This document shows positions 31,749 to 39,945 of a DNA stretch of 49,588 nt, one piece after another (position 1 is the stretch's first letter; each line of letters starts with the position of its first letter). The notes beneath the pieces are model-generated. The model searched no databases. It worked only from the letters and a program-made list of their open reading frames with translations, and was not told where the DNA came from. The translations under genes were made by a program, and so were the position numbers. The DNA is from Chloroflexota bacterium (GTDB lineage Bacteria; Chloroflexota; Dehalococcoidia; SZUA-161; SpSt-899). The stretch lies in NCBI GenBank assembly GCA_013203045.1, contig JABMQN010000043.1:1-49588 (forward strand), in the 5' to 3' direction.

Positions 31749-32780
31749 TTATAACTGGTGTGTCTTCTTTATTCGATCCAATAATTGATCAATTGATGGC
31801 GCTCGTCCCCCATATTTTGGTTGGCCCAGCGGATCATCGATCTCAGAATTTCCCAACAGCACATCAAAAGTGGCTTTGACTCCATAGGCAATCGCTTCCA
31901 AGTTGTATCCGCCTTCCAGAGTGAAAACGAGGCGTCCATTGCAAAGTTCATCCGCGAGTTCTTTGATAATCCTAACTACATTGGCAAAACCAGCAACGCT
32001 TAGCTGCATCATGGCAAGCTGATCAGACCAGTGGGTGTCATAGCCAGCAGAAACGAGTATTATATCCGGTTGGAAACGTCGGGCAACAGGAGCTAATATC
32101 TCTTCGTATACTCGACGATACTCCTCGTCTCCGCACCCACCTGGCAGTGGTACATTCACAGTGGCACCTTTCCCCGCACCACTGCCAATCTCATCTACGT
32201 CACCAGTACCGGGATAGTAGGGATAGAGATGGGAGGAAAAATAAAGCACATCAGGGTCCTGATAAAACGACTCCTGTGTACCGTTCCCTTGATGGACATC
32301 GAAATCGACAATGAGAACCCGTTTAAGTCCGTGTTGTTGTTGAGCATACTTGGCAGCAATCGCGATATTATTAAAGAGGCAGAATCCCATCGCACTTTCA
32401 CGCGTGGCATGGTGTCCCGGTGGTCTTACCAAAGCGAAGGCGGAATTAACTTCTCCGTTCAGTACCCCATCAACTGCACGGAGTAAACCACCGGCAGAGT
32501 ATAGAGCTGCTTTGTATGAAGCCCGTGAGGCAAATGTGTCTCCATCCAGCCATGCGCCGCCCCTCTCAGAGGCGGATTCCACCCTGGTGATGTGTTCTTG
32601 GGAATGGTTAGCCAGAAGTTCGCTTTCTGTGGCCATTCGAGGAGAAAGTGAGACCAGTTGATCTTTGAGTCCAGATTTCTCAAGGAGATTCATGATTGAT
32701 ACCAGGCGTTCGCTATTCTCCGGATGGGAGCCGGTATCGTGTTCGAGATAGATTTGGTCGTAGACGTATCCTACTTTCAT
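31749..32780 (-). CDS. Histone deacetylase / acetoin utilisation family amidohydrolase
   Basis: 343 residues, arginase-fold zinc hydrolase of the class II HDAC family, which in bacteria includes AcuC, acetylpolyamine amidohydrolases and small-molecule deacylases. Visible: HDTGSHPENSERL, RPPGHHA with the charge-relay His pair (123-124), GFCLFNNIAIAA, the zinc site DFDVHQGNGTQ (Asp161, His163), SAGYDTHWSD with the second Asp, and LEGGYNLEA. AGGAGG-like sequence precedes the ATG. It is the first gene of a minus-strand set with two CoA-transferases, suggesting it acts on an acyl amide or related compound in the same pathway (inference). Confidence 0.9.
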   Translation of the reverse strand: MKVGYVYDQIYLEHDTGSHPENSERLVSIMNLLEKSGLKDQLVSLSPRMATESELLANHSQEHITRVESASERGGAWLDGDTFASRASYKAALYSAGGLLRAVDGVLNGEVNSAFALVRPPGHHATRESAMGFCLFNNIAIAAKYAQQQHGLKRVLIVDFDVHQGNGTQESFYQDPDVLYFSSHLYPYYPGTGDVDEIGSGAGKGATVNVPLPGGCGDEEYRRVYEEILAPVARRFQPDIILVSAGYDTHWSDQLAMMQLSVAGFANVVRIIKELADELCNGRLVFTLEGGYNLEAIAYGVKATFDVLLGNSEIDDPLGQPKYGGRAPSIDQLLDRIKKTHQL

Positions 32781-32808
32781 TTCTGCCTCCGATTACCCTT
32801 CGGGTAAG

Positions 32809-32837
32809 ATGATAACAGAGATGGAAAACAGGGGCAA
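32809..32837 (-). promoter_or_regulatory. Promoter of the deacetylase/CoA-transferase group
   Basis: On the minus strand TTGCCC (32832-32837) and TATCAT (32809-32814) are separated by 17 bases, about 28 bases before the ATG at 32780. A small hairpin (TTACCC-GAA-GGGTAA) sits in the leader. Confidence 0.45.
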
Positions 32838-32879
32838 TTGATAGTTTCAATTTGAGTTCTTTTCCGACGAAATTCCCCT

Positions 32880-32908
32880 TAGACAGTAGTAATAATAATT
32901 GCTATAAT
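32880..32908 (+). promoter_or_regulatory. Promoter of the acyl-CoA dehydrogenase/Etf operon
   Basis: TAGACA (32880-32885), a 17-base spacer and TATAAT (32903-32908) with a TGC extension form a good promoter 75 bases ahead of the TTG start. A second TTGACA at 32936 lacks a matching -10. Confidence 0.6.
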
Positions 32909-32982
32909 AACGCCAAAGTCAGGTGTAAAATAAAGTTGACAAAAACGATATTTTTTAGGATCGAAGAAGAAGGGGTGTTGAT

Positions 32983-34140
32983 TTGGAATATTTCCTCGAT
33001 GAGCAACAGAAAATGATCAAAGAGATTGCCCGGAACATTACCGAAGAGCGTATTAAGCCAGTCCGTGCTGAACTCGATGAAAAAGAAGAATTCCCCCGGG
33101 AAATAATCAAGGAGATTGCTCAAGCCGATCTCTTTCGCGTTTTTATTCCGGAAGAATATGAAGGCTTTGGAGCAAAATGTCTGGATGCGTGTCTGGCTAT
33201 AGAGGAGTTGAGCCGGGGATGTTGTGGAGTATCGATATGCTATGCGGCAGTGATGCTGGGCACGCTTCCTATCATCCTGTTCGGTTCAGATGAAATGAAG
33301 CAGAAATATCTACCACAGATTGCCAGCGGCGAGAGGCTGGTGGCATTCGGGCTTACCGAATCCGGGGCTGGAAGTGATGCCGGAGCCATGAAGACACTGG
33401 CAAAACTGGATGGCGATAGCTACATTATCAACGGCACGAAACAGTTTATCAGCAATGGGGGTGATGCCGAGATTTATTCCATCATCGCTCTAACAAATCC
33501 GGCTAAAGGCGTGCGTGGAGCAAGCGCTTTTGTAGTAGAGAAAGATACACCAGGATTCACCTTTGGCAAAAAAGAGAAAAAGATGGGCATCCGCTGTTCA
33601 TCCACCTGTGAACTGGTCTACCACAATTGCAAGGTTCCCAAAGAGAATCTGATTGGCAAGGAAGGCGCAGGTTTTATTGCTACTCTAAAGACACTTGACG
33701 GCTCACGTCCCGGTGTGGCAGCACAGGGCGTTGGATTGGGCCAGGGGGCGCTGGAAGAGGCCGTGGCCTATGCCAGGCAGCGAGTCCAGTTTGGACAGGC
33801 TGTTTCTTCATTCCAGGCTGTACAGCACATGCTGGCCGATATGGCAACGCAGGTTGAAGCGGCTAGGTTGCTGCTTTATGCTTGTGCCCGGACGATTGAT
33901 GCTGGCGCGACGAATTATACCGAAGACGGCGCCATGGCCAAGCTCTTTGCCACCGATATGGCGATGAAGGTCACCACCGATGCTGTGCAGGTGTTTGGTG
34001 GTGTTGGTTACACGCGTGATTATCCCGTTGAGAAAATGATGCGCGATGCCAAGATACTCCAGATTTACGAAGGAACCAACCAGATACTTCGCAACGACAT
34101 TATTTCTCATGTTTACAAGCGGAAGGCAATGCGTCCATGA
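32983..34140 (+). CDS. Acyl-CoA dehydrogenase
   Basis: 385 residues from a TTG start preceded by AGAAGGGG; no ATG or GTG start fits better. FAD-dependent alpha,beta-dehydrogenation of an acyl-CoA. Domains: helical N-terminus (FLDEQQKMIKEIARNITEE), mid beta domain with AFGLTESGAGSDAGAMKTLA and FISNGGDAE, and C-terminal helical domain with the catalytic Glu at about 363 in IYEGTNQILRNDI, as in short-chain, butyryl-type enzymes. It overlaps etfB by 4 bases, so EtfAB are its probable electron acceptors. Chain-length specificity is not resolved. Confidence 0.93.
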   Translation: MEYFLDEQQKMIKEIARNITEERIKPVRAELDEKEEFPREIIKEIAQADLFRVFIPEEYEGFGAKCLDACLAIEELSRGCCGVSICYAAVMLGTLPIILFGSDEMKQKYLPQIASGERLVAFGLTESGAGSDAGAMKTLAKLDGDSYIINGTKQFISNGGDAEIYSIIALTNPAKGVRGASAFVVEKDTPGFTFGKKEKKMGIRCSSTCELVYHNCKVPKENLIGKEGAGFIATLKTLDGSRPGVAAQGVGLGQGALEEAVAYARQRVQFGQAVSSFQAVQHMLADMATQVEAARLLLYACARTIDAGATNYTEDGAMAKLFATDMAMKVTTDAVQVFGGVGYTRDYPVEKMMRDAKILQIYEGTNQILRNDIISHVYKRKAMRP

Positions 34141-34922
34141 ACATCGTTGTCTGCATTAAACAAGTTCCCAGCACTACTGAAGTAAAGATAAATAGTGAGA
34201 CCAACACGCTCGTCCGGGAAGGCGTTGAAAGCATCATCAATCCATTCGACACTTACGCTATAGAGGAAGGAGTGCGGTTAAAGGAGCGTTTTGGTGGAAA
34301 GGTGACCATTTTGACAATGGGACCTCCTCAGGCCGATATCGCTTTGAAGGAGTGCATTGAAGTTGGAGCCGATGAAGGAATCCTGGTGAGCGATCGTGCT
34401 TTTGCCGGTTCGGATACACTGGCGACCTCTTATGTGCTAAGCAAAGCCATCGAAAAGATTGGTGATTATGATCTGGTAATTTCGGGCAAACAGACAATGG
34501 ATGGTGATACCGGACAGGTAGGGCCTGGAATCGCCCAGAGGCTGGGAATTCCTTTTGTGGCTTATGTGAGTCGAGTTGATGATATCAGCGATGGCAAAAT
34601 GAAGGCTGAACGGATGATCGACGAAGGCCATGAGGTTGTCGAGGCTCCAGTCCCCTGTGTGATGAGCGTATCCAAAGAAATTAACGTGCCACGTTTACCT
34701 TCCCTCAGAGGGAAAATGAAGGCTAAATCCGCACAACTCACAGTCTGGTCGGCTCAAGACCTGGGCATTGAAGATAACAAAGTTGGGTTGGCTGGCTCCC
34801 CGACCTTCGTGATGCAGATTTTTTCTCCCAAGCGTGAGAGGCAAAGCGAAATGCTGGAGGGGAGTTCGGCGGAACAGGTATCCGCGCTCTGTGACAAACT
34901 GAGCGAAATGAAAGTGGTTTAA
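34137..34922 (+). CDS. etfB: Electron transfer flavoprotein beta subunit
   Basis: 261 residues starting within the stop of the acyl-CoA dehydrogenase gene (ATGA). NIVVCIKQVPSTTEVKI, INPFDTYAIEEGVRLKE, LTMGPPQADIALKECIEVGADEGILVSDRAFAGSDTLATSYVLS, ISGKQTMDGDTGQVGPGIAQRL and VPRLPSLRGKMKAK follow the family throughout. It binds AMP or a second FAD. The 3' end is followed by an interspersed repeat and a second, diverged copy of its last 18 codons at 34996-35052. Confidence 0.94.
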   Translation: MNIVVCIKQVPSTTEVKINSETNTLVREGVESIINPFDTYAIEEGVRLKERFGGKVTILTMGPPQADIALKECIEVGADEGILVSDRAFAGSDTLATSYVLSKAIEKIGDYDLVISGKQTMDGDTGQVGPGIAQRLGIPFVAYVSRVDDISDGKMKAERMIDEGHEVVEAPVPCVMSVSKEINVPRLPSLRGKMKAKSAQLTVWSAQDLGIEDNKVGLAGSPTFVMQIFSPKRERQSEMLEGSSAEQVSALCDKLSEMKVV

Positions 34923-34929
34923 TAAGTTA

Positions 34930-34995
34930 GCAGGGTGGGTACAGTGAAACGCACCCCACCATTAACAGAGGCGATGGGTTGTACCCATCCTACCA
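34930..34995. repeat. Interspersed GGGTGGGTAC-type repeat
   Basis: A short palindrome-rich segment (GGGTGGGTACAGTG...CACCCCACC, then GATGGGTTGTACCCATCCTACC) of a kind scattered in many bacterial genomes. It separates the real etfB end from the duplicate tail and appears to be an insertion or the scar of a rearrangement. Confidence 0.5.
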
Positions 34996-35052
34996 TCTGC
35001 CGAGAAGGTTTCTCGGTTATGCGAGAAACTCAGTGAAGCCAAAGTGATTTAA
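34996..35052 (+). pseudogene. Diverged duplicate of the etfB 3' end
   Basis: This 57-base stretch translates as SAEKVSRLCEKLSEAKVI and a stop, against SAEQVSALCDKLSEMKVV at the true EtfB C-terminus (34866-34922). The reading frame and stop codon are conserved, but many bases differ, so it is not a recent duplication. It has no start codon of its own and ends 9 bases before etfA, placing it where an intact etfB would normally end. Confidence 0.7.
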
Positions 35053-35061
35053 GAGGAAAAC

Positions 35062-36249
35062 ATGTCGATTCATATTGATGCTGAAAAATGTACTGGTTGT
35101 GGTTCCTGTGAACCGGTTTGTCCCTTCGGGGCTATTGAGGTTGTCGATGATGTCGCCCAGATCAAAGATAATTGCAACGTATGCGGAGCATGTCAGGACG
35201 CTTGCGATTTTGATGCCATTGTTATTGAACGTCCGGCTGAGGAAGATGCTGGTGATGATAACAGCCAGGGAGTCTGGGTTTTTGCCGAACAACGGAACGG
35301 ACAGATTAAAGGTGTTGTTTACGAGCTTCTGAATAAAGGCCGGGAACTGGCGGATGCTGTTAATACTGAGCTCTGTGCGGTTTGCCTGGGGCATAATGTT
35401 GAGGGAGTCGAGCAGCTTGGCAAGTATGGTGCTGACAAGGTCTATCTTTTCGATGATCCTATGCTGGCACAGTTTGAGGATGATATCTATACCCAGTGCA
35501 TGGTTGACCTCATCAGAGAACGCAAGCCTCGGATGATGATTACCGGGGCCACCGCTTTGGGGAGAGCCTTTATCCCTCGGGTGGCTGCCATTATTGAAAC
35601 AGGCCTGACAGCAGACTGCACAGGACTTGATATCGATAAAGAGACAGGGCTGTTACTTCAGACACGCCCCACCTTCGGCGGCAATATCATGGCCACTATC
35701 GTGTGCCGAACAAAGAGACCTCAGATGTCTACTGTTCGACCGCATGTATTTAAGAAGGGAACCCCAGAACCGGGTCGAAAAGCAGAGATCATCCGTATGA
35801 TCCTCGATGGCAAGCCCACTGATTCCCGCGTCAAGTTGCTGGAATTTATAGAAGATGTTACCGAGAAGATCAAGGTTGAGGATGCGGATATCATCGTTTC
35901 CGGCGGTCGCGGACTGGGCAAACCGGAGAATTTCAAAGTTGTTGAAGAATTGGCTGAACAACTTGGCGCAGCGGTGGGAGCCTCTCGCGCTGCCGTGGAT
36001 GAGGGATGGATCCCCTATTCACATCAGGTTGGGCAGACTGGTAAAACTGTCTGTCCGAAGTTGTACATTGCCTGCGGTATCTCCGGTGCGGTACAGCATC
36101 TGGCAGGTATGCAGACTTCAGATACCATCGTAGCCATCAATGAGGATCCCAATGCCCCTATTTTTGAAGTAGCCACTTATGGTATAGTGGGCGACATTTT
36201 CGAGATTGTCCCCATGCTCACTGCCAAGATAAAAGAGTCCCGCGGCTGA
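35062..36249 (+). CDS. etfA: Electron transfer flavoprotein alpha subunit with N-terminal ferredoxin domain
   Basis: 395 residues. Residues 1-60 form a 2[4Fe-4S] ferredoxin: [12 protein letters not shown] (10-21) and [11 protein letters not shown] (38-48). The remainder is the EtfA fold, with [34 protein letters not shown], and the FAD-binding C-terminus [59 protein letters not shown] and [21 protein letters not shown]. Ferredoxin-fused EtfA occurs in anaerobes, often with acyl-CoA dehydrogenases, and in some cases in electron-bifurcating or confurcating complexes. AGAGGAAAAC precedes the ATG. Confidence 0.94.
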   Translation: MSIHIDAEKCTGCGSCEPVCPFGAIEVVDDVAQIKDNCNVCGACQDACDFDAIVIERPAEEDAGDDNSQGVWVFAEQRNGQIKGVVYELLNKGRELADAVNTELCAVCLGHNVEGVEQLGKYGADKVYLFDDPMLAQFEDDIYTQCMVDLIRERKPRMMITGATALGRAFIPRVAAIIETGLTADCTGLDIDKETGLLLQTRPTFGGNIMATIVCRTKRPQMSTVRPHVFKKGTPEPGRKAEIIRMILDGKPTDSRVKLLEFIEDVTEKIKVEDADIIVSGGRGLGKPENFKVVEELAEQLGAAVGASRAAVDEGWIPYSHQVGQTGKTVCPKLYIACGISGAVQHLAGMQTSDTIVAINEDPNAPIFEVATYGIVGDIFEIVPMLTAKIKESRG

Positions 36250-36304
36250 GCACATTCCTTGCGACCAAACGACCTGCTAATTGATCTTGGAAAGCTGTAT
36301 TGGG

Positions 36305-37453
36305 ATGAAAAATCAGTCTGAAAATCCATATATCCCCATAATCATCGAAGAGATCAAATCCAGCCCTGTCTATCTTCGTTTTCTTCAACTTCTGAGAGAT
36401 TACGATATCAAATCTATCTATGATTGCCATGCTCATATTTCTTCGGGGAAAGAGGATGTAGTCGAAGATGCCCCGTCTGAGTTGATGCCACGATACCCAT
36501 TTACTATCGGGGATATCAATTACCTTTATGATGAACTTTTTCGGAATGAAGGAATTGAGTTTACCTCGTTGGTCTTCGATACGCCACTTCCAGCATATGA
36601 TCTGGCCAGTAAAAACGATCAACTCCTTTTCGTTTTAAAGGCAGATGGTTCTCTGGATTCGCGAAAAACGGTGCCGTTCGCAGTAGTCACTCCGGATATG
36701 GATTACCGGCAAATTGAGGAGTGGGTGGGGAGCGGGGCGAGAGGATTTAAAATGACTCCGCGTACGGCATCTCCACATGTAAAGAGGGGAGTTATTTCTG
36801 ATATCACCCTTACGGACATGCTTAATCCGGAAGCCCTTTGGATAGCCAACCAGCATGGATTGCCACTTGTTGTACATCTTCCGCAATTGGTGGTGTCTCC
36901 CCGAATGAAACCATCTCTGAAAGATGAGCTGCTCCAGATTGCTGCTAAGTATCCCAATCTCAAAATTATACTGGCACACCTAGGCCAAGCACAAACGCCA
37001 GCCAAAATGGAAGACCTCTTAGCATTAATTGATTTGAATGATCTTAGCGAGATCATATGGATGGACATATCTGCGGTGACGGTGCCATCGGTACTTGCGA
37101 TGGCCTTTGAGAGTAATGCCAAACTTCTTTTCGGCACAGATATCGATTTTGCCCTTGTCGAACGGGGACGGTACATCATGTTCAGGGTTGCCGATGGAAA
37201 GCGGGTCCTGGTGGATGATGACGATAATGGAAACGTGATCACCGCTCTGGTGAGTCAGAACTTTGGTAAGAAGTTAAAATCATTCGCTCTGGAATCAGGG
37301 ATCATACTGGATGCTCCTTTACTGTTGTTTCAATTCGAAGGAATTCTGGATGCTGTAGGAAAATTAGAGTTGAATGGTAGGGATCAGGTTTTTATCAAGA
37401 CGGTTCTTGAGAACCTCTTTTACAGGAATGCTGAAACGTTGTTCAGCAACTGA
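36305..37453 (+). CDS. Amidohydrolase family 2 (TIM-barrel metal-dependent hydrolase)
   Basis: 382 residues from ATG 36305; a TTG eight codons earlier (36281) is possible. The metal-binding start is IYDCHAHIS; later landmarks are GARGFKMTPRTA, LPLVVHLPQ, LKIILAHLGQAQTPAKMEDL and LLFGTDIDFALVERGRY, giving His, His, His and Asp in the order of the Amidohydro_2 family (decarboxylase/hydrolase types). The C-terminal 100 residues, with a DDDDNGNV stretch, are unusual for the family. It sits 55 bases behind etfA and may process an acid of the same catabolic route. Confidence 0.75.
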   Translation: MKNQSENPYIPIIIEEIKSSPVYLRFLQLLRDYDIKSIYDCHAHISSGKEDVVEDAPSELMPRYPFTIGDINYLYDELFRNEGIEFTSLVFDTPLPAYDLASKNDQLLFVLKADGSLDSRKTVPFAVVTPDMDYRQIEEWVGSGARGFKMTPRTASPHVKRGVISDITLTDMLNPEALWIANQHGLPLVVHLPQLVVSPRMKPSLKDELLQIAAKYPNLKIILAHLGQAQTPAKMEDLLALIDLNDLSEIIWMDISAVTVPSVLAMAFESNAKLLFGTDIDFALVERGRYIMFRVADGKRVLVDDDDNGNVITALVSQNFGKKLKSFALESGIILDAPLLLFQFEGILDAVGKLELNGRDQVFIKTVLENLFYRNAETLFSN

Positions 37454-37518
37454 ATGGATTCGGTATATTAGAGATCACACTCAAACGGTGCAACTAGCAG
37501 ACCTATAAAGGAGGAAAA

Positions 37519-37992
37519 ATGAACTTCCAGGAATGCATTGATTTCGCGAATCAAAACCAGACATGCTGGTTGGCCACCACGGATGGAGATCAACCGCATG
37601 TTCGTGGATTTATGATGTGGTTTGCAGATGAAGCCGGGTTTTATTTCCATACCGGTGCCAGCAAATCAGTCTGCCGGCAACTTAAGGAAAATCCAAAAAT
37701 TGAGGTATGCTTTTTCGCTCCGGACCCTCAGGGGGCGGGGAAAATGATGCGAGTTCAGGGAGAGGTAGAGTTTATTGATGATATTCCGTTTAAAACTGCT
37801 CTTCTGGCGGATCGTCCCTGGCTAAAGGAAATAGGTACTGGAATGCCTGATGATCCGCTCTTGGTAGTATTCAGGATCGCCCGGGGTGAGGTTCACTTCT
37901 GGTCCATGGAATATAATATGCGAGAATCAGAAATCGAACGGGTCCAGTTTGATGCACCTCAGTCGACGACCGATTTCCCGGGGTGTTGCTAG
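37519..37992 (+). CDS. Pyridoxamine 5'-phosphate oxidase-family flavoprotein
   Basis: 157 residues forming one split beta-barrel: NQNQTCWLATTDGDQPHVRGFMMWFADEAGFYFHTGASKSVCRQLKENPKIEVCF is the typical PNPOx-like FMN-binding half, followed by MMRVQGEVEFIDD. An AAAGGAGG site precedes the ATG. The family includes FMN- or F420-binding reductases and haem-degrading proteins, so the name does not imply vitamin B6 synthesis. The last residues end in GCC. Confidence 0.82.
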   Translation: MNFQECIDFANQNQTCWLATTDGDQPHVRGFMMWFADEAGFYFHTGASKSVCRQLKENPKIEVCFFAPDPQGAGKMMRVQGEVEFIDDIPFKTALLADRPWLKEIGTGMPDDPLLVVFRIARGEVHFWSMEYNMRESEIERVQFDAPQSTTDFPGCC

Positions 37993-38112
37993 AAGAAAAT
38001 TTTAACTCTGGACTTGCATCCTTCCCCTCTGATATGGCATATTTAATACTTGAATGCAGCGGATTGGAAGGTTAGTGTCTATTCTATCTGCAGCTCGAAA
38101 AATGGTATCAGT

Positions 38113-38673
38113 ATGAATAAGCTCAATTTGCTCTTAATAATAATGGTCATCATCGCAGTTCCACTGTTGCTGATATCCTGCGATGATGAAGATTCCAACT
38201 CAGTTGATGGATCTTCATGGAAAGTGAAAAAGGAGGGTCGATTAGTTGCAGAAGACTTCCTCAGAAATAGCCCCACTTTCACATTTGATGGGATCGAGGA
38301 ATCCATAGAACAGGCAGCCGAAGTAGAAGCGGCTGGCCCCGAAAAATGGCGGTTCCTCTTCAGTTTTTATTGTGAACATGATGGTTACGGTGACCGATCA
38401 GACGAGAAACTCGATATAGAAGAGACTTATCATGAGGCTTATATCACCGTGGGAGATGGTGAAGTTATCAAAGCTGTAATAGATAGTGATTGGGACATGA
38501 TTGATCAGGAGGGTGCGGATGAATGGGCGTGGAGTGAAGCAGGTAAACAAGCGATCTATGGCATAATTAGCGTTTTTACCATACTAGTACTGCTGACCAT
38601 TCTGACGAGAGTATCAGGATCGATCATATCCAGAATTGAGAAAAATCAGAATCTGTCAAATAGCAAGCAATAA
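38113..38673 (+). CDS. Lipoprotein with OadG-like membrane anchor
   Basis: 186 residues from ATG 38113; earlier in-frame codons are not conserved-looking. The signal ends at a lipobox LISC (Cys23). Residues about 38-130 are an extracytoplasmic domain with SPTFTFDGIEES, HDGYGDRSDEK and GEVIKAVIDSDWDM, a pattern I recall from other Chloroflexota and archaeal proteins but cannot name. Residues about 147-166 are a transmembrane helix (IISVFTILVLLTILT) followed by a basic tail, resembling the gamma subunit (OadG) of Na+ pump decarboxylases. The next gene, 12 bases on, is the beta subunit, so this may be its gamma-like partner. Confidence 0.62.
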   Translation: MNKLNLLLIIMVIIAVPLLLISCDDEDSNSVDGSSWKVKKEGRLVAEDFLRNSPTFTFDGIEESIEQAAEVEAAGPEKWRFLFSFYCEHDGYGDRSDEKLDIEETYHEAYITVGDGEVIKAVIDSDWDMIDQEGADEWAWSEAGKQAIYGIISVFTILVLLTILTRVSGSIISRIEKNQNLSNSKQ

Positions 38674-38685
38674 TCGGAGGGTATT

Positions 38686-39837
38686 TTGGAGTTTCCATTC
38701 CAGACCGGATTTCATGACATAACCTGGCAAAATGCGGTGATGATTTTCATCGGTTTGGGATTTTTCTACCTGGCAATCGCCAAGAAATGGGAGCCTTATG
38801 AACTCCTGCCAATAGGGGCTGGAATTATTCTGGCCAATCTTCCGTTGACCGGTTTGCTGATATCACCCAATGAAGCCACTGATCCAGGCCAGGCGGGAAT
38901 ACTGGGGATTCTGCGCTATTATGGCATTTTCCAGTATCCTGTTCTTCCGGTGTTGATTTTCCTGGGCCTCGGCGCAATGACGGATTTCAGTCCACTGCTA
39001 GCGAACCCCAAAGGATTTCTACTGGGAGCTGCGGCACAAGTTGGTATATTCTTCGCCTTCGGTGGAGCTTTGCTCTTAGGGTATTGGGGTATTAGCGATT
39101 TTGGACTGAATGAGGCCAGTGCAATTGCTATTATCGGTGGAGCCGATGGGCCTACCACTATTTACGCGACGGCGATATTAGCACCGGAATTACTGGGTAT
39201 TACCGCAGCAACAGCGTATTCGTATATGGCAATGGTATCGCTAATCCAGCCACCCATCATACGGGCGCTTACCACGGAAAAAGAGCGGAAGATATATATG
39301 GAACCGCAACTGAGAGAAGTTTCCAAGCTTGAGCAAATCATGTTCCCCATCATATTGTTGGTGATTGTGTGCCTACTCGTCCCTCGTGCCGCACCACTGG
39401 TAGGTATGTTTGCCGTGGGTAATCTGTTGCGATCAAGTGGAGTGGTGGAGCGATTATCTACCACAGCACAGACAGCTTTCATTGACGTCATCACCATGAT
39501 CCTTATGCTCTGCATCGGTGCTTCCATGCCTGCCGAGTTGGTGATGAGGAAAGAGACCTTGATTATCCTGGCGCTTGGGTTCCTGGCGTTTTCTTTCAGC
39601 ACTATCGGCGGTGTGCTCATGGGTAAGTTAATGAGCAAGATCTCCAAGACTCCCTTCAATCCCATGCTGGGAGCTGCCGGGGTCTCGGCAGTGCCTATGG
39701 CTGCGAGGGTGGTCCACCACGAAGGTCAGCGCGCTAATCCCCGGAATTTTCTGCTGCTTCACGCAATGGGACCCAACGTAGCCGGAGTGGTTGGTTCGGC
39801 GGTTGTGGCAGGTGTGTTCCTGGGAATGCTGGATTGA
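38686..39837 (+). CDS. Sodium ion-translocating decarboxylase beta subunit
   Basis: 383 residues from TTG with GGAGGG upstream. A polytopic membrane protein of the OadB/GcdB/MmdB family, which couples decarboxylation of an acyl-CoA or acid to Na+ export. Visible: FLGLGAMTDFSPLLANPKGFLLGAAAQ, IIGGADGPTTIY with the Na+-binding Asp, and GAAGVSAVPMAARVV. No alpha (carboxyltransferase) or biotin carrier gene lies in this window, so those must be encoded elsewhere. The upstream lipoprotein may replace the gamma subunit. Confidence 0.92.
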   Translation: MEFPFQTGFHDITWQNAVMIFIGLGFFYLAIAKKWEPYELLPIGAGIILANLPLTGLLISPNEATDPGQAGILGILRYYGIFQYPVLPVLIFLGLGAMTDFSPLLANPKGFLLGAAAQVGIFFAFGGALLLGYWGISDFGLNEASAIAIIGGADGPTTIYATAILAPELLGITAATAYSYMAMVSLIQPPIIRALTTEKERKIYMEPQLREVSKLEQIMFPIILLVIVCLLVPRAAPLVGMFAVGNLLRSSGVVERLSTTAQTAFIDVITMILMLCIGASMPAELVMRKETLIILALGFLAFSFSTIGGVLMGKLMSKISKTPFNPMLGAAGVSAVPMAARVVHHEGQRANPRNFLLLHAMGPNVAGVVGSAVVAGVFLGMLD

Positions 39838-39945
39838 TTACCCCTACGCCAGTTTTCACGCTGTCGGATATTTACGAAAACATAGCGTTAATGACAATAC
39901 CAGGATTTTCAAATTTTTCTTTCTATCCTGGCAGTAATGGTTATA

